Origin: Actinophytocola sp. | GTDB lineage: Bacteria; Actinomycetota; Actinomycetes; Mycobacteriales; Pseudonocardiaceae | Assembly (NCBI GenBank): GCA_009379975.1 | Contig: WHSS01000022.1 | Coordinates: 1-35,939, forward strand | Direction of reading: 5' to 3' | Length of the DNA: 35,939 nt | Part shown: positions 15,183 to 26,461 of the stretch, piece by piece | How positions within the stretch are numbered: the stretch's first letter is position 1 | Layout of the letters: each line of letters opens with the position of its first letter | The notes under the pieces: generated by a model | Database searches by the model: none | Told to the model about the DNA's origin: nothing | The model's input: the letters and a program-made list of their open reading frames with translations, nothing else | Position numbers and translations under genes: made by a program

Positions 15183-18100
15183 TCAGCCGCGGACGACCAG
15201 GTGACCGACGACGTCAGGGCCTGGGTGCGCGTGCCCCGCGCCGTCGCGGCGCATGTCGACGTCGGGCATCTCGATCGGCTCGCCCTTGCCGGAGGCTCCC
15301 GCCGGCCGCGGTCCGACCCATGCCAGCACCAGCCCCTCCTCACCCGCGCGGAGCCGCTGTGCGCGGACGCCGCCGGTGGCCCGCCCCTTGGCCGGGTACT
15401 CCGCGAACGGTGTCACCTTCACGCTCTGGCCGGTCGCGGTCACGACCATCGGCTCGCCGTGCTCCGGGTCATCGGTACGGACCGCGCCGAAGAACACCAC
15501 ATGCGCGTCCGGGCTGAGTTTGATGCCCGCCATGCCGCCACCCTTGAGCCCCTGGGCTCTGACCAGCGAGGCCGAGAAGCGCAGCAGCGACGCATTCGAC
15601 GTCACGAAAGTCATCGTCTCGTCGCCGTCGGTCAGCCAAGTCGCGCCCACGACCTCGTCGCCGTCCTTGAGGCTGATCACGTCGAACTCGTCGGAACGAA
15701 CGGGCCAGTCGGCCGCACAGACCTTCACGACGCCCTGCCGGGTGCCGAGCGCGAGCCCGGGTGAGCCTTCGGCCTGCTCATCAAGCGGGGCGATGCCGAC
15801 CACCTTCTCGCCGTCAGCCAGCGGCACCAGCTCTTGCGAAGGCATTCCGCCGCGTAGCGACACCGCGCCCGCCTGATCCGGCAACACGGGCAACGGCAGC
15901 ACGTCGGTCTTGAAGGCGCGCCCCTTGTTGGTCACCAGCAGAACCTGGCCGCGCGCGGTCGAGTGGACCAGCGCGGCTACCGCGTCGTGCTTCACCCGGC
16001 CGTTGCGCCTGCGCATCTCGGTCGCTTCCTCCGACTCCGCCGCCGTCCTGGCCAGCAGCCCGGTCGCGGACAGCAGCACCTGGCACGGGTCGTCGGCGAC
16101 TTCGAGCGGACCGGCGGGCTGGGACGCGGCGAGGACCTCCTTGAGGTCACCGTCGATCAGCGTCGTCCGGCGCGGTGCGGGGAAATCCGCCGCGATCTTC
16201 GCGAGCTCATCGGACACCACCTGCTTGAGCACGTTCTCGTCGTCGAGGATCTTCGACAGCTCGGCGATCTCCTCACGCAGCCTGGCGTGCTCGGCGTCGA
16301 GTTCGAGCTTGTCGTACTTGGTGAGCCTGCGCAGCGGAGTGTCCAGGATGTACGTCGCCTGAATCTCGGACAGCTTGAACTGTTTCATCAGGCCTTCCTT
16401 GGCGGCCTGCGCGTTCTCACTGCCCCGGATCAGCTTGATGACCTTGTCGATGTCGAGCAGCGCCTTGAGCAGGCCCTCGACCAGATGCAGCCGCTCCTCG
16501 CGCTTGCGGCGCCGGTATCGCGTCCGGCGAGTAACCACCTCGTAGCGGTGCCGCAGGAACACCTCCAGCAGCTGCTTGAGGCCGAGCGTCTGCGGGGTGC
16601 CGTCGACGAGCACCAGGTTGTTGATGCCGAACGACTGCTCCATCGGCGTGAGCCGATACAGGTCGGCCAGCAACGCCTGCGGGTTCACGCCGACCTTGCA
16701 CTCGATCACCAGCCGGGTGCCGTTCTCGCGGTCGGTGAGGTCCTTGACGTCGGCGATCCCGGCGAGGCGTTTCAACTTGTTCACCTCGTCGGTGATCTTC
16801 TCGATGATCTTTTCCGGACCGACCGAGTAGGGCAGTTCGGTGATCGTGATGGCCTGCCGCCCGCGGCTGCCTTCCAGCGGACCGGTTTCGACCTTCGCGC
16901 GCATCCGGACCACGCCACGGCCGGTCTCGTAGGCCTTGCGCACCTGATCGAGGCCGAGCAGCGCGCCACCGGTCGGCAGATCCGGGCCGGGCACGAACTC
17001 CATCAGCTTGTCCAGCGACGCGTCGGGTTGCTTGATCAGCCACTGTGCCGCGCCGATGACTTCGCACAGGTTATGCGGAATCATGTTGGTCGCCATGCCG
17101 ACCGCGATCCCCGATGTGCCGTTGACCAGCAGGTTCGGGAACGCCGCAGGCAGCACGGTCGGCTCCTCCAGGGAGCCGTCGTAGTTGGGACGGAAGTCGA
17201 CGGTGTCCTCGCCGAGCTCGCCGACCAGCATCATCGCCTCGGGCGAGAGCCGAGACTCGGTATAACGGCTCGCGGCCGGTCCATCGTCTGGGCTTCCGAA
17301 GTTTCCATGCCCGTCGACCAGCGGCACGTTGAGCGAGAAGTCCTGCGCGAGCCGCACCATCGCGTCGTAGATCGCGCCGTCGCCGTGAGGATGGTACTTG
17401 CCCATGCAGTTGTGGACGACAAATCCCTCAGCTACGAACGCATGCTCTTCCGAGCCCACCTGGATGTCGTAGGTGGTATCGGACGCGACCCGTTCAACCG
17501 ACTCCACTCTCAAGAATGACAACCCTGACAATGCGTCAAAACGACCTGCCAGCGGTGATCCGATGCGCCGAAGCTTGCGCGTCCAGCCATCCCGCTGCGC
17601 GCGCCACAAAGGAAATGACCGATCAGCTAACAGGGTGCCGTGTCGGTCCTTGCCGTACCGAACCCTCGCGCTGCCACTCGGAGAAAGAGACGAGCGAAAC
17701 GCGACCCCCTGGGTATCGCGGTACCAACCGCCGCCGATATGGGCAGCAGACAGCTCCGCCATCACGGCTTTGCAGGGCAGTCGATCGTGGCCTTGTTTAC
17801 CGCCGTACTCATAGGCGATCTCTGTTAGTCGGCGCAGATCATCTCGCTTGTGTCCGATCTTGACCCAGCGTAAGAACGCGGTTGCCAAGGTTGCTGCGTC
17901 CCGTCCTGTGATGGACAAGCCAAACAAGTTCTTGTGTCCCGACGTCCTAGCTTGCGACCAATAACGTCCGTGAAGGCCAAAGTCCCCCAGCATTGAGTAA
18001 ACCTGGCGCATCAACCGTTCGCTGGTACTGACGAAGACGATCTCGCGGTGCTGCTTCCGCACGTACCCATCACCGTCGAACAGCCCTGCGAGAAAGGGCA

Positions 18101-18977
18101 CCCATGTAGAACGATCACGGAGAACGGCGCTCGGAACACATTTCTGATCACTTCGTGGCGTCCCCACTTCAAGCAGCCCCGCATGGCGGGCGAAGGTGAG
18201 GATATGCTGGTCCCGGTGCTTCGGATTCTTTGCGACGCGTTGTCCGCGATGAACAACCACTCCGTTGGCGACCGCCCAGTCGTGGACAGTATCGATAGGT
18301 TCGATGTCGCACATATGAATCCGTACACGACCATCTGCAGCCCGAGCGCGATCGACAGCGAAACCTTCGGCGACGATAAGGCCAAGCAGGTAGTTGTAGC
18401 AGTCTTCGTTGTCTGTCTCCAGGCCAACGTGACGATCACTGCCGTATGCCACGGTCAGACGTCCTGATAGTTCAGAGGCGTTGACCCACTCGAGCCCGAC
18501 ATCTTCTCGTACTACCTTGAATCTTTGGCCGGGTGTCACCAGCATGGAATGTCCATTTGCCCATGTGACGCGGACCAGTTCGGACTTCGGGTTCTCGTAG
18601 GCGGCGACGACCGGAACTGGCATACCGCGCTCATCGAGAACCAGGTCGCCGACCTCGATTTCATCGATTGCGCGCAAACCGCTGGGCGTCGATACAGGCG
18701 TCCCGCGAACGAAGCAGTCCCCGACGACGCGCGACGACTTCACGTACGCGTGGCTCGGCCGGTAGCCGTTCTCGTTCATGGAGAACAGGATTCGGCGGTG
18801 CACCGGCTTGAGGCCGTCGCGCGCGTCGGGCAGCGCGCGCGAGTGGATGACCGAGTAGGCGTACTCGAGGTAGGAGTCCTCGATCTCGGTCTTCATCGGG
18901 TTGTCGAAGACCTGCGCGCCCGCCTGGTCGAAAGCGGCGGGGTCGACGCGGGTAACGGTGCCCTTGCGGCGTGCCAT
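15183..18977 (-). CDS. parC: DNA topoisomerase IV subunit A (ParC) precursor containing an intein
   Basis: 1264 residues from ATG 18977, with AAGGAG upstream. Residues 1-87 are the N-extein, 88-523 an intein, and 524-1264 the rest, giving a spliced enzyme of about 828 residues. Topoisomerase features: [20 protein letters not shown], the join [18 protein letters not shown] and the catalytic Tyr in [10 protein letters not shown]. The C-terminal beta-pinwheel repeats lack an obvious GyrA box, and the gene follows parE by 22 bases, so ParC is preferred over GyrA. With ParE it decatenates chromosomes by double-strand passage. Activity requires the intein to splice. Confidence 0.9.
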   Translation of the reverse strand: MARRKGTVTRVDPAAFDQAGAQVFDNPMKTEIEDSYLEYAYSVIHSRALPDARDGLKPVHRRILFSMNENGYRPSHAYVKSSRVVGDCFVRGTPVSTPSGLRAIDEIEVGDLVLDERGMPVPVVAAYENPKSELVRVTWANGHSMLVTPGQRFKVVREDVGLEWVNASELSGRLTVAYGSDRHVGLETDNEDCYNYLLGLIVAEGFAVDRARAADGRVRIHMCDIEPIDTVHDWAVANGVVVHRGQRVAKNPKHRDQHILTFARHAGLLEVGTPRSDQKCVPSAVLRDRSTWVPFLAGLFDGDGYVRKQHREIVFVSTSERLMRQVYSMLGDFGLHGRYWSQARTSGHKNLFGLSITGRDAATLATAFLRWVKIGHKRDDLRRLTEIAYEYGGKQGHDRLPCKAVMAELSAAHIGGGWYRDTQGVAFRSSLSPSGSARVRYGKDRHGTLLADRSFPLWRAQRDGWTRKLRRIGSPLAGRFDALSGLSFLRVESVERVASDTTYDIQVGSEEHAFVAEGFVVHNCMGKYHPHGDGAIYDAMVRLAQDFSLNVPLVDGHGNFGSPDDGPAASRYTESRLSPEAMMLVGELGEDTVDFRPNYDGSLEEPTVLPAAFPNLLVNGTSGIAVGMATNMIPHNLCEVIGAAQWLIKQPDASLDKLMEFVPGPDLPTGGALLGLDQVRKAYETGRGVVRMRAKVETGPLEGSRGRQAITITELPYSVGPEKIIEKITDEVNKLKRLAGIADVKDLTDRENGTRLVIECKVGVNPQALLADLYRLTPMEQSFGINNLVLVDGTPQTLGLKQLLEVFLRHRYEVVTRRTRYRRRKREERLHLVEGLLKALLDIDKVIKLIRGSENAQAAKEGLMKQFKLSEIQATYILDTPLRRLTKYDKLELDAEHARLREEIAELSKILDDENVLKQVVSDELAKIAADFPAPRRTTLIDGDLKEVLAASQPAGPLEVADDPCQVLLSATGLLARTAAESEEATEMRRRNGRVKHDAVAALVHSTARGQVLLVTNKGRAFKTDVLPLPVLPDQAGAVSLRGGMPSQELVPLADGEKVVGIAPLDEQAEGSPGLALGTRQGVVKVCAADWPVRSDEFDVISLKDGDEVVGATWLTDGDETMTFVTSNASLLRFSASLVRAQGLKGGGMAGIKLSPDAHVVFFGAVRTDDPEHGEPMVVTATGQSVKVTPFAEYPAKGRATGGVRAQRLRAGEEGLVLAWVGPRPAGASGKGEPIEMPDVDMRRDGAGHAHPGPDVVGHLVVRG
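17409..18716 (-). other. ParC intein with LAGLIDADG homing endonuclease
   Basis: 436 residues inside ParC. It begins at Cys ([13 protein letters not shown], block A), ends [10 protein letters not shown], and the following extein residue is Cys, so the splice nucleophiles are Cys1, the terminal Asn and Cys+1. The two endonuclease motifs are LLGLIVAEG and [10 protein letters not shown]. Block B reads LVTPGQRF, with Gln where most inteins have the His of TxxH. The insertion lies before the YHPHGD segment, not next to the catalytic Tyr where the mycobacterial GyrA intein sits. Confidence 0.9.
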
Positions 18978-18999
18978 GCTGTGAATCTCCTTGTATGCC

Positions 19000-21900
19000 T
19001 CAGATATCGATGGTCGCCTGGTCGACCCGCGCCGACGACTCGACGAGCCAGTTACGGCGCGGTTCGACCTTCTCGCCCATCAGCAGTTCCAGTGCGGCCT
19101 CGGCGGCTTCGACGTCGTCCAAGGTGATGCGGCGGACCGACCGGGCGGCGGGATTCATCGTGGTGTCCCACAGTTCGTCGGCGTCCATCTCCCCGAGGCC
19201 CTTGAATCGGGGCACCGGAGTGACGATCTGCTTGCCTTCCCGCCGCAGCCGCGCGACGGTGTCTTCCATCTCCCGCTGCGTGAAGGTGAAGTGCGTTTCC
19301 GAGTTGCGGCCCTTGGTGACCACCTTGTGCAGCGGCGGCATCGCGGCGTAGAGCCTGCCGTCATCGATGACCGGCCGCATGTACTTGGCGAAGAGCGTGA
19401 TCAGCAGCGTCCGGATGTGCGAGCCGTCCACGTCGGCGTCGGCCATGATGATGACGCGGCCGTAGCGCATCGTCGACAGGTCGAACGTCCGGCCGCTGCC
19501 CGCGCCGAGCACCTGCACGATCGACGTGATCTCGGCGTTCTTCAGCGCGTCGCCCAGGCTCGCCTTCTGCACGTTGAGAATCTTGCCGCGCAACGGCAAC
19601 AGCGCCTGATACTCCGAGACACGCGCCATTCGAGCGCTGTTGTGGACGAAGACGCCCGCTTCGAGAGCGAAGTTGTGATACCCGTCGACGGTTAGGTCGT
19701 AGACGTCTTCGGTCTCGGTCAGCGCCTCGACCGACACAACGCTGTGATTCACCTGCGCTGCAGCTTCACGGAGTCGTTCATAGTCGCCGTCGTAGCAGCT
19801 GAGCAGCCGATCGAACCGTAGCCCGGTTCGAGCCGTTCGCAGTCGTTCTGAGTCATACACATTCGCGAGTTGCTCGTCAGGAACGTGCGTCAGCGCTGCC
19901 AGTCGTTTGAGCGCAGCGACACGACGGCCTTCGTTCTGCTTTGCCACCCGCTCGTCACGCGGCACCGATGCCACGTAACGGGATCGGCCTGCTTGGACCT
20001 TGTCGAGATGTCCTGATTCAGGATCGAGCATGCGGAGTTTCATGCGTCGAGAATGCTGCTGGCCAAACTCGGGGTGCGCTTCGTGCCAGGCCATCACGAC
20101 ATCACGTTGCCGCGCACGCTCCGCAGGATCAGAGAATTGCTGAACGGTCGCTTGGGATCGCCACGCGCGTAGTTGTTCGTCCTTCCATTGCTCTCGGGAC
20201 CGCTCGCTCCATTCCGCACGTCGCTGGGGGTTTGCGAAGAAGACACGCACTCGCTCTGCAGCGTCGGCGCGGTGCTCTGAGCGTCCCCAGTAGGTCGCTT
20301 GACGCTCTCGCATCCGCTCCGCGTACTCGGCCTTTTCGCCGTCACTGAGAGACGAGTACCAGTGTTGGAATCCTTGCTCGATCCGTTCCCTGAATTTCGG
20401 GTCTTGGTTGCGAGTGGCCAAACGGACGAGGCATGCCTCGCGGAACGCAGGATCCTCCCACTGCGCGGACAACATGGCGGACTTGAATTCCAACCCGCCA
20501 TTCACAAGCCACGCACGGTAGCCCTCCCGCACGTGATCACCCATCATCGCCGCGTGCAGCGCGGCGTGGTCTTCCCACGTCATACGCCGAATGTTGCACG
20601 GATCGTTATTGCGCTTGTTCACGTCGACGTGGTGCCGGACGTTGCCGTTCGCCGGGCTGTCGAGCTCCTGACGCAGGTTGTACGCATCGGCCAAGTAATG
20701 CGTGTAGACCCATTCGTCGCGGTCGTTCATCCAAACGCGCTCGTAACCGTCCAGCTTGTCACCGGCGGCTTTGGACGAGACCGATCGATACAGCGGCATC
20801 AGGGAGTCGCCCGCCGCCAGCTCGTCGGCTCGCCGGTACGAACCGTCGCGCAGCCGGAACAGATGATCAGGAGTACAGCGGACCGACTCGCCGTTGTCCA
20901 GCGTCACGCGAACCAGAGGCGCGTCGCGCTTGGTGATACGTGGTTCGACCAGTGGCGCCACCACGACCCGGCCTGCCTTGTTGGTGGTGTAGCCGAAATG
21001 CGTGACACCGTTCTCCCAGTCGGCCGCCAACTCGGCGAAGGTCTTGCTCTGGCCCGATGCGAGGGCGACCCGGGTGTCCCCGGTAAAACAGCCGAGGGCG
21101 GAGTCCCCTTCCACGAGGAACAGCTCGCTGCGGGAGACGCCCGTGGTGCGGCAGTCGACCAGCTTCGGCGGCATGGCCGCGCCTTCGAGGGCGGTCTTGC
21201 GGCGGGCGGCGTCCTTCTGCTGCTTCTGGACCAGCCGGACGCGGGCGGCGTCGACGATCTTCTGCAGCACGGTCTTGGCTTCGGTCTTGGTCTTGCGCCC
21301 ATCGACCCATGCCTTGAGCTCGCGCTCGACGACGCCCTGCACCACCTTGGTGATGCCCGCCGTCGACAGCTCGTCCTTGGTCTGGGAGGTGAACTGCGGT
21401 TCCGGGATCCGCACGTGGATCACCGCGGTCATGCCCTCGAGCACGTCCTCCAGCGTCGGCGGGTCCTCCTTCGGCTTGAGCAGGCCGCGCGTCTTGGCGA
21501 TCGCGTCACCCAGCGCCCGCGTCACCGCCCGGTCGAAGCCCTTGCGGTGGGTGCCGCCGTGCATGTTCTGGATGGTGTTGGAGAAGCACGCGATGGTGCG
21601 TTCGTAGCCGGTCCCCCACCGCAGCGCGATCTCCACCTCGGCGCGACGCTCCACATTGGACCGCATCACGCCGTTGGCGTCGGCGGCGTTCTCCTTATAT
21701 GTGCCGTCGCCGATGATCTTGATCGTGCCGGACACGGGCTTTTCACTTGCGGGCGCGAGGAAGTCCACCATGTCGACCAGGCCGTTGGGGAAACTGAAGA
21801 GCTCCTCCTCGATCGCGCCTTCGGTGGCGTTGCGCAGCACATATGTCACGCCTGGCACCAGGAACGCGGTGTTGCGTAGCTTCGCGCGCATGGCGTCAAC

Positions 21901-22509
21901 GTCGAGCGCGGCGCCAGCCTCGAAGTAGCGGGCGTCGTACCAGTAACGAATCGACGTCCCGGTCGCTTCGCCGCGCTTCATCTTGCGGGCGATCTGCAGG
22001 CCGGAACGCGGTGCGAACTTCGCTCGCGGACCCGGCCCGTCGAAGACGCCGGGCACGCCCTGCGCGAACGACATCTCGTGGACCTGCTTGTCGCGCTTGA
22101 CCACGACGTCCATCCGGTGCGACAGCGCGTTCACCGCCGAGGCGCCGACGCCGTGCAGACCACCGGAGGTCTTATAGCCGGAGCCGCCGAACTTGCCGCC
22201 GGCGTGCAACCGGGTCAACACCAGCTCGACACCCGACAGGCCCGACTTCGCGTGGACGTCGGTCGGGATGCCACGGCCGTCGTCCTCGACCTGCACACTG
22301 CCGTCCGCGTGCAGCGTCACCACGACCCGGGAGGCGTGTCCGCCTACCCCTTCGTCGGTCGCGTTGTCCACGATCTCGGCGAACAGGTGATTGATGCCGC
22401 GGCTGTCGGTCGACCCGATGTACATGCCGGGCCGCTTCCGCACGGCTTCCAGACCCTCGAGGTGCGTGAGGTCGTCCGCCCCGTAGAGGGGCTCGGCGAA
22501 TACAGTCAC
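19000..22509 (-). CDS. parE: DNA topoisomerase IV subunit B (ParE) precursor containing an intein
   Basis: 1169 residues from GTG 22509, chosen because AGGAG lies 8 bases upstream and similarity starts there. Residues 1-473 and 958-1169 are the exteins, about 685 residues after splicing. The GHKL ATPase domain shows [22 protein letters not shown] and [15 protein letters not shown]. The Toprim region has [11 protein letters not shown] just before the intein, then LPLRGKILN and [17 protein letters not shown] (metal-binding Asp residues). The end is the usual type-II tail [19 protein letters not shown]. It forms the ATP-driven half of topoisomerase IV with the ParC encoded downstream in the same operon. 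Confidence 0.9.
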   Translation of the reverse strand: MTVFAEPLYGADDLTHLEGLEAVRKRPGMYIGSTDSRGINHLFAEIVDNATDEGVGGHASRVVVTLHADGSVQVEDDGRGIPTDVHAKSGLSGVELVLTRLHAGGKFGGSGYKTSGGLHGVGASAVNALSHRMDVVVKRDKQVHEMSFAQGVPGVFDGPGPRAKFAPRSGLQIARKMKRGEATGTSIRYWYDARYFEAGAALDVDAMRAKLRNTAFLVPGVTYVLRNATEGAIEEELFSFPNGLVDMVDFLAPASEKPVSGTIKIIGDGTYKENAADANGVMRSNVERRAEVEIALRWGTGYERTIACFSNTIQNMHGGTHRKGFDRAVTRALGDAIAKTRGLLKPKEDPPTLEDVLEGMTAVIHVRIPEPQFTSQTKDELSTAGITKVVQGVVERELKAWVDGRKTKTEAKTVLQKIVDAARVRLVQKQQKDAARRKTALEGAAMPPKLVDCRTTGVSRSELFLVEGDSALGCFTGDTRVALASGQSKTFAELAADWENGVTHFGYTTNKAGRVVVAPLVEPRITKRDAPLVRVTLDNGESVRCTPDHLFRLRDGSYRRADELAAGDSLMPLYRSVSSKAAGDKLDGYERVWMNDRDEWVYTHYLADAYNLRQELDSPANGNVRHHVDVNKRNNDPCNIRRMTWEDHAALHAAMMGDHVREGYRAWLVNGGLEFKSAMLSAQWEDPAFREACLVRLATRNQDPKFRERIEQGFQHWYSSLSDGEKAEYAERMRERQATYWGRSEHRADAAERVRVFFANPQRRAEWSERSREQWKDEQLRAWRSQATVQQFSDPAERARQRDVVMAWHEAHPEFGQQHSRRMKLRMLDPESGHLDKVQAGRSRYVASVPRDERVAKQNEGRRVAALKRLAALTHVPDEQLANVYDSERLRTARTGLRFDRLLSCYDGDYERLREAAAQVNHSVVSVEALTETEDVYDLTVDGYHNFALEAGVFVHNSARMARVSEYQALLPLRGKILNVQKASLGDALKNAEITSIVQVLGAGSGRTFDLSTMRYGRVIIMADADVDGSHIRTLLITLFAKYMRPVIDDGRLYAAMPPLHKVVTKGRNSETHFTFTQREMEDTVARLRREGKQIVTPVPRFKGLGEMDADELWDTTMNPAARSVRRITLDDVEAAEAALELLMGEKVEPRRNWLVESSARVDQATIDI
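19639..21090 (-). other. ParE intein with HNH-type homing endonuclease
   Basis: 484 residues inside ParE. It begins [13 protein letters not shown], block B is intact (CTPDHLF), it ends GVFVHN, and Ser is the +1 residue ([10 protein letters not shown]). It sits in EGDSALG|SARMA, the classical GyrB insertion point. The middle has no LAGLIDADG motif. Instead [17 protein letters not shown] plus EDHAALHAA matches HNH nucleases, followed by a long charged region with repeated units such as [21 protein letters not shown] and [10 protein letters not shown], probably DNA-binding modules. Confidence 0.9.
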
Positions 22510-22807
22510 GGATCGAACTCCTGAGCAGTGGCATAGCGAGTGAACGGCCAGCGGCGCGCCTCGCCCATGATGACAAACCGGCGCGCCCCCAGGGCAGGTT
22601 AGCCGAGAACGCTGACGGAACTGGGGACGCACGCCGTGCGAACCCCGCCGCGAATCCGTCGGATCGCCCGGTCACCCATTCGACCGCTGGGGCGACCCGG
22701 CTTTGACCACTCATGGCTTAGTGCTTAAATTTGGGTTAACCAGCGGTATACGGAGTGGATTAGCCTGGTGTTAGTCACCTGCGGTGACATGGCGAAGGAG
22801 CGTGACC
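22510..22807. promoter_or_regulatory. Divergent promoter region between parE and the phosphonate genes
   Basis: 298 bases serving both directions. Toward the phosphonate genes there is an AT-richer stretch (about 22709-22780), the octamer palindrome GGTTAACC (22734-22741) and a 15-base palindrome GTCACC-TGC-GGTGAC (22774-22788) just ahead of the ribosome-binding site. The second would be a reasonable operator position. A -35/-10 pair is not clear enough to call. Confidence 0.45.
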
Positions 22808-24115
22808 TTGAACAGGCCCACCGTGTACGTCGGGATGAGCGCAGACCTCATCCATCCAGGTCACGTGAACATCCTCAAACATGCCGCTGAGCTGGGTGAA
22901 GTCACCATCGGCCTGCTCACCGACTCGGCCATCGCCAGCTACAAGCGGCTGCCGCACATGACCTTCGAACAGCGCCGCGAGGTGGTGCAGAACCTGAAGA
23001 ACGTGGTGGCCGTCGTCCCGCAGGAAACGCTCGACTACGTGCCGAACCTCCGGCAACTGCGCCCCGACTACGTCGTGCACGGCGACGACTGGCGCACCGG
23101 TGTGCAGCAGCAGACCCGCGAGCGCGTGATCGCCACCTTGGCCGAATGGGGCGGCCAGCTCGTGGAAATCCCTTACACCGAGGGAATTTCGTCGACGCAG
23201 TTGAATGCTTCGATCCGCGAAATCGGCACCACTCCCAGTGTTCGATTGTCTCGTTTGCGCCGCTTGCTGAAACATAAGCGAATTGTCCGTTTAATGGAGG
23301 CGCACAGCGGGCTGACCGGGCTGATCGTCGAAAACACCAGCGCGCACGTAAATGGCCGCGTCGTCGAGTTCGACGGCATGTGGTCGAGCTCGCTGACCGA
23401 CTCCACCGCACGAGGAAAGCCGGACATCGAAGCGGTGGACATGTCCGAGCGGCTGCAGGGGATCAACGGGCTGTTCGAGGTGACCACCAAGCCGCTGGTC
23501 TTCGACGGCGACACCGGCGGGAAGCCGGAGCACTTCAGCTACACCGTCCGGTCGCTGGAGCGGCTTGGTGTCTCCGCGGTGATCATCGAGGACAAGGAAG
23601 GCCTCAAGCAGAACTCGCTGTTCGGCACCGATGTACCGCAGACCCAGGCGTCGATCCCTGACTTCTGTCACCGGCTGCGGGTGGGCAAGAAGGCGCAGAT
23701 CACCGAGGACTTCATGATCATCGCCAGGATCGAGAGCCTCGTCCTCGATCACGGTATGAACGATGCCGTCGAGCGCGCCGAGGCCTACATCGACGCGGGC
23801 GCGGACGCCATCATGATCCACAGCAAGCAGAACATCCCGGACGAAGTCTTCGAGTTCTGCGACCACGCGAGCCGGTTCGCCAAGCGGGTGCCGATCGTCG
23901 CGGTGCCGACGACCTACCACGAGGTGACCGAAGCCGAGCTCGCCGATCACGGCGTGAACATGGTCATCTACGCCAACCACCTGCTGCGAGCGGCCTACCC
24001 GCAGATGCACAAGGTGGCGGAGCTCATCCTGGAAAACGGCCGTGCCACCGAGGCGGAGCCGCTCATCGCACCGATCAAGGAAGCGTTGGCGATCATTCCC
24101 GAGAACGCACAATGA
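22808..24115 (+). CDS. Cytidylyltransferase-PEP mutase fusion (phosphonate biosynthesis, Fom1-like)
   Basis: 435 residues from TTG 22808, preferred because AAGGAG (22795-22800) is 7 bases upstream. Residues 1-140 are a nucleotidyltransferase of the cytidylyltransferase type ([25 protein letters not shown]). About 150-435 is phosphoenolpyruvate mutase, with the diagnostic [13 protein letters not shown]. The mutase makes phosphonopyruvate from PEP, the C-P bond-forming step. The same fusion occurs in Streptomyces Fom1, where the N-terminal domain makes the CMP ester of 2-hydroxyethylphosphonate. First gene of a four-gene unit whose first three genes overlap by ATGA. Functional assignment is strong; the HEP substrate is inferred from the neighbours. 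Confidence 0.93.
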   Translation: MNRPTVYVGMSADLIHPGHVNILKHAAELGEVTIGLLTDSAIASYKRLPHMTFEQRREVVQNLKNVVAVVPQETLDYVPNLRQLRPDYVVHGDDWRTGVQQQTRERVIATLAEWGGQLVEIPYTEGISSTQLNASIREIGTTPSVRLSRLRRLLKHKRIVRLMEAHSGLTGLIVENTSAHVNGRVVEFDGMWSSSLTDSTARGKPDIEAVDMSERLQGINGLFEVTTKPLVFDGDTGGKPEHFSYTVRSLERLGVSAVIIEDKEGLKQNSLFGTDVPQTQASIPDFCHRLRVGKKAQITEDFMIIARIESLVLDHGMNDAVERAEAYIDAGADAIMIHSKQNIPDEVFEFCDHASRFAKRVPIVAVPTTYHEVTEAELADHGVNMVIYANHLLRAAYPQMHKVAELILENGRATEAEPLIAPIKEALAIIPENAQ

Positions 24116-25251
24116 TCGACCCGTCCCACTTCGTCGAACACCTCGGCAGCCAGGGGGTCACGCTCTACACCGGCGTCCCGGACAGCCTGCTCAAGCAGCT
24201 GGGCTCGTACATCATGGCCGAGCTGCCCCGCGAGCAGCACATCATCACCGCGAACGAAGGCGCGGCAGTGGCCATCGCGATGGGGCACTACCTGCGCACC
24301 AGCACCCCCGCCGTCGTCTATCTGCAGAACTCCGGCATCGGCAACGCCATCAACCCGCTCATGTCGCTGGCCGACCGCGAGGTGTACGGCACGCCGATGA
24401 TCGTCGTCGTCGGCTGGCGTGGCAGGCCGGGCGTCAAGGACGAGCCGCAGCACGTCAAGCAGGGCAGGATCATGACGGAGCTGCTCGACGCGCTTGACCT
24501 GCCGTGGGTGATGCTGCCGCAAAACCCTGACGAGGCCGATGCCGCCATGGCAGCGGCGGTCAAGACCGCGCTCGATCAGCACACCCCCTACGTCGTCCTG
24601 GTCGAGAAGGGCACCTTCGGCGACGCCGGGGTGTCACTGCCCGAAATCCCGGGCACGGCGAACCTGCCGAGCCGCGAGGACGCCCTGATCACGGCGGCCG
24701 ACGCCGTCGGGCCGGACGCGGTCATCGTCGCCACCACCGGCATGCTCAGCCGCGAGCTATTCGAATACCGCGAACGCGCGGGCCTGCCGGGTGAGCGCGA
24801 CTTCCTCACCGTCGGCGGCATGGGTCACGCCAGCTCGATCGCGCTGGGGATCGCGTTGCGCGAGCCGGAGCGGGAGGTCTGGTGCTTCGACGGCGACGGC
24901 GCGTTGCTGATGCACCTTGGCAGCCTCGCGGTCATCGCCGATCAGGCGCCGCCGAACTACCGCCATCTGGTCTTCAACAACCAGGTACACGACAGCGTCG
25001 GGGGCCAGCCGACCGCGGTCAACGTGGTCGACGTCGCGGCAGCCGCGCGCGCCCTCGGTTATAACTACGCCGCTTCCGTCAGCGAGGTCGGCTCGATCGT
25101 GGGCGCGGTCGCCGAGCTGCGCGCCCACGACGGCCCCGTCCTGCTGGAGCTCAAGGTCCGCCCCGGCAGCCGGCCCGGCATCGGCAGGCCGACGCGCACG
25201 CCCGCGCAGAGCAAGCGGGCGTTCATGGACGCGCTGCGGCCGGACCAATGA
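24112..25251 (+). CDS. Phosphonopyruvate decarboxylase (ThDP-dependent)
   Basis: 379 residues from ATG 24112, overlapping the mutase stop. N-terminal Pyr domain: [28 protein letters not shown] (the ThDP-activating Glu), [15 protein letters not shown]-terminal PP domain: [16 protein letters not shown] and [14 protein letters not shown] with the downstream [14 protein letters not shown], the GDG-to-NN cofactor motif. Phosphonopyruvate decarboxylase pulls the unfavourable mutase reaction forward by giving phosphonoacetaldehyde and CO2. Its length and position directly after PEP mutase leave little doubt. Confidence 0.93.
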   Translation: MIDPSHFVEHLGSQGVTLYTGVPDSLLKQLGSYIMAELPREQHIITANEGAAVAIAMGHYLRTSTPAVVYLQNSGIGNAINPLMSLADREVYGTPMIVVVGWRGRPGVKDEPQHVKQGRIMTELLDALDLPWVMLPQNPDEADAAMAAAVKTALDQHTPYVVLVEKGTFGDAGVSLPEIPGTANLPSREDALITAADAVGPDAVIVATTGMLSRELFEYRERAGLPGERDFLTVGGMGHASSIALGIALREPEREVWCFDGDGALLMHLGSLAVIADQAPPNYRHLVFNNQVHDSVGGQPTAVNVVDVAAAARALGYNYAASVSEVGSIVGAVAELRAHDGPVLLELKVRPGSRPGIGRPTRTPAQSKRAFMDALRPDQ

Positions 25252-26450
25252 ACGGGCCGACGACCGTGCCGGCCGAAGCGATCAAGCGACGCGACCGCCG
25301 GGGCAGTGGCGCCGCGCCCATCGTCGCCTACGGCGCGGACGCCGTGCTGCGGCTACCCGGCCTGGTTGCCGCGAGCGGGGCACGCCGGATCATGCTCGTC
25401 TGCGGCCGGTCGTCGTTCGCTGCGTCGGGCGCCGAGGCGATGCTGCCCGCCCTCGAGCAGTGCGCCGCCGTCCACCGATGGAGTGACTTCGCCGCCAACA
25501 CCGACTCCGCCGACCTGCGCACCGGCCTGGCGGTGATGCGCGAGATCGACCCCGACCTGGTGCTCGGCATCGGCGGCGGCAGCGCCATGGACATGGCCAA
25601 GCTGCTCTGTGTCTATCGCGACGTGCCCGGCGACGGCTTGACGGAGGCCATCACGTCCGGCCGCAAGACGGAATCGCGGCGGAACCGGCTGATGCTGGTC
25701 CCCACGACGAGCGGCTCCGGCTCCGAGGCAACCCACTTCGCGGTCGTCTACATCGGCGATGCCAAGTACTCGATCGCCGGAGCAGGCATGCGGCCGAACG
25801 CGATCGTGCTCGACCCGAAGCTGAGCACCAGTTCGTCGCCCTATCAGCGCGCGACCTCGGGCATCGACGCGGTGTGTCAGGCCATCGAAAGCATGTGGGC
25901 GACCGGAGCTACCGACCGGAGCCGCTTCTTCGCCCGCATCGCGCTGCGGCTCTTGCTGCCCGCCATCGAGCGGTTCGTGCACGAGCCGGAGCCGGCGGCC
26001 GCGCGCGCGATGTGCATCGGCAGTCACTTCGCGGGCCGGGCCATCGACATCTCACGGACGACGGCCGCGCATGCGCTGTCGTACGGCATCACCAAGACCT
26101 ACGGCGTCAGCCACGGACACGCCGCCGCCTTGACTCTCGGCGGCTTTCTCGCCGCGCACGCGGACGCGACGGCTGCCGAACTGCGCGACGGCGTCGACCC
26201 GGCGGTGCATGCCGCCGCCGTGGGCGAGGTGCTCGCCGCGCTCGATGCCGCCGACGGGCAGAACGCCCGCCGGCGGTTCACCGCACTCATGCGGCGCATC
26301 GGTCTCGATCCCAGTCTCACTGCCGCAGGAGCGTCGACTCAGCAGGCCAGAGCGGCGCTGGCAGTGACCGTCAATACCGAGCGGCTCGGGAACAACCCGG
26401 TCGCCTTCACCGCCGATGAGCTGGCGGGACTTGTCAACGAGATCGAGTAG
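25248..26450 (+). CDS. Iron-type alcohol dehydrogenase, predicted phosphonoacetaldehyde reductase
   Basis: 400 residues from ATG 25248, overlapping the decarboxylase stop. Group III metal-dependent alcohol dehydrogenase: GIGGGSAMDMAKLL binds NAD(P), VPTTSGSGSEATHFAV is the family signature, and the metal ligands appear in GIDAVCQAIES (Asp), TAAHALSYGIT (His) and YGVSHGHAAAL (His). In phosphonate clusters the equivalent enzymes (FomC, PhpC) reduce phosphonoacetaldehyde to 2-hydroxyethylphosphonate, which is the inferred reaction here. A short gap with AGGAG (26449-26453) leads to the next gene. Confidence 0.9.
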   Translation: MNGPTTVPAEAIKRRDRRGSGAAPIVAYGADAVLRLPGLVAASGARRIMLVCGRSSFAASGAEAMLPALEQCAAVHRWSDFAANTDSADLRTGLAVMREIDPDLVLGIGGGSAMDMAKLLCVYRDVPGDGLTEAITSGRKTESRRNRLMLVPTTSGSGSEATHFAVVYIGDAKYSIAGAGMRPNAIVLDPKLSTSSSPYQRATSGIDAVCQAIESMWATGATDRSRFFARIALRLLLPAIERFVHEPEPAAARAMCIGSHFAGRAIDISRTTAAHALSYGITKTYGVSHGHAAALTLGGFLAAHADATAAELRDGVDPAVHAAAVGEVLAALDAADGQNARRRFTALMRRIGLDPSLTAAGASTQQARAALAVTVNTERLGNNPVAFTADELAGLVNEIE

Positions 26451-26461
26451 GAGATGTGCCG

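Noticed and set aside
15963..17519. Long plus-strand open frame opposite parC
   Set aside because: It is the antisense of conserved topoisomerase sequence, rich in Arg, Gln and His with no recognisable family.
20299..21879. Long plus-strand open frame opposite parE
   Set aside because: It is the antisense of recognisable ParE and intein sequence and contains no domain of its own.
15183..22509. DNA gyrase (gyrB-gyrA) instead of topoisomerase IV
   Set aside because: No oriC genes (dnaN, recF) are adjacent, the A subunit lacks an obvious GyrA box and the gene pair stands alone. ParE/ParC is preferred, though sequence alone does not make it absolute.
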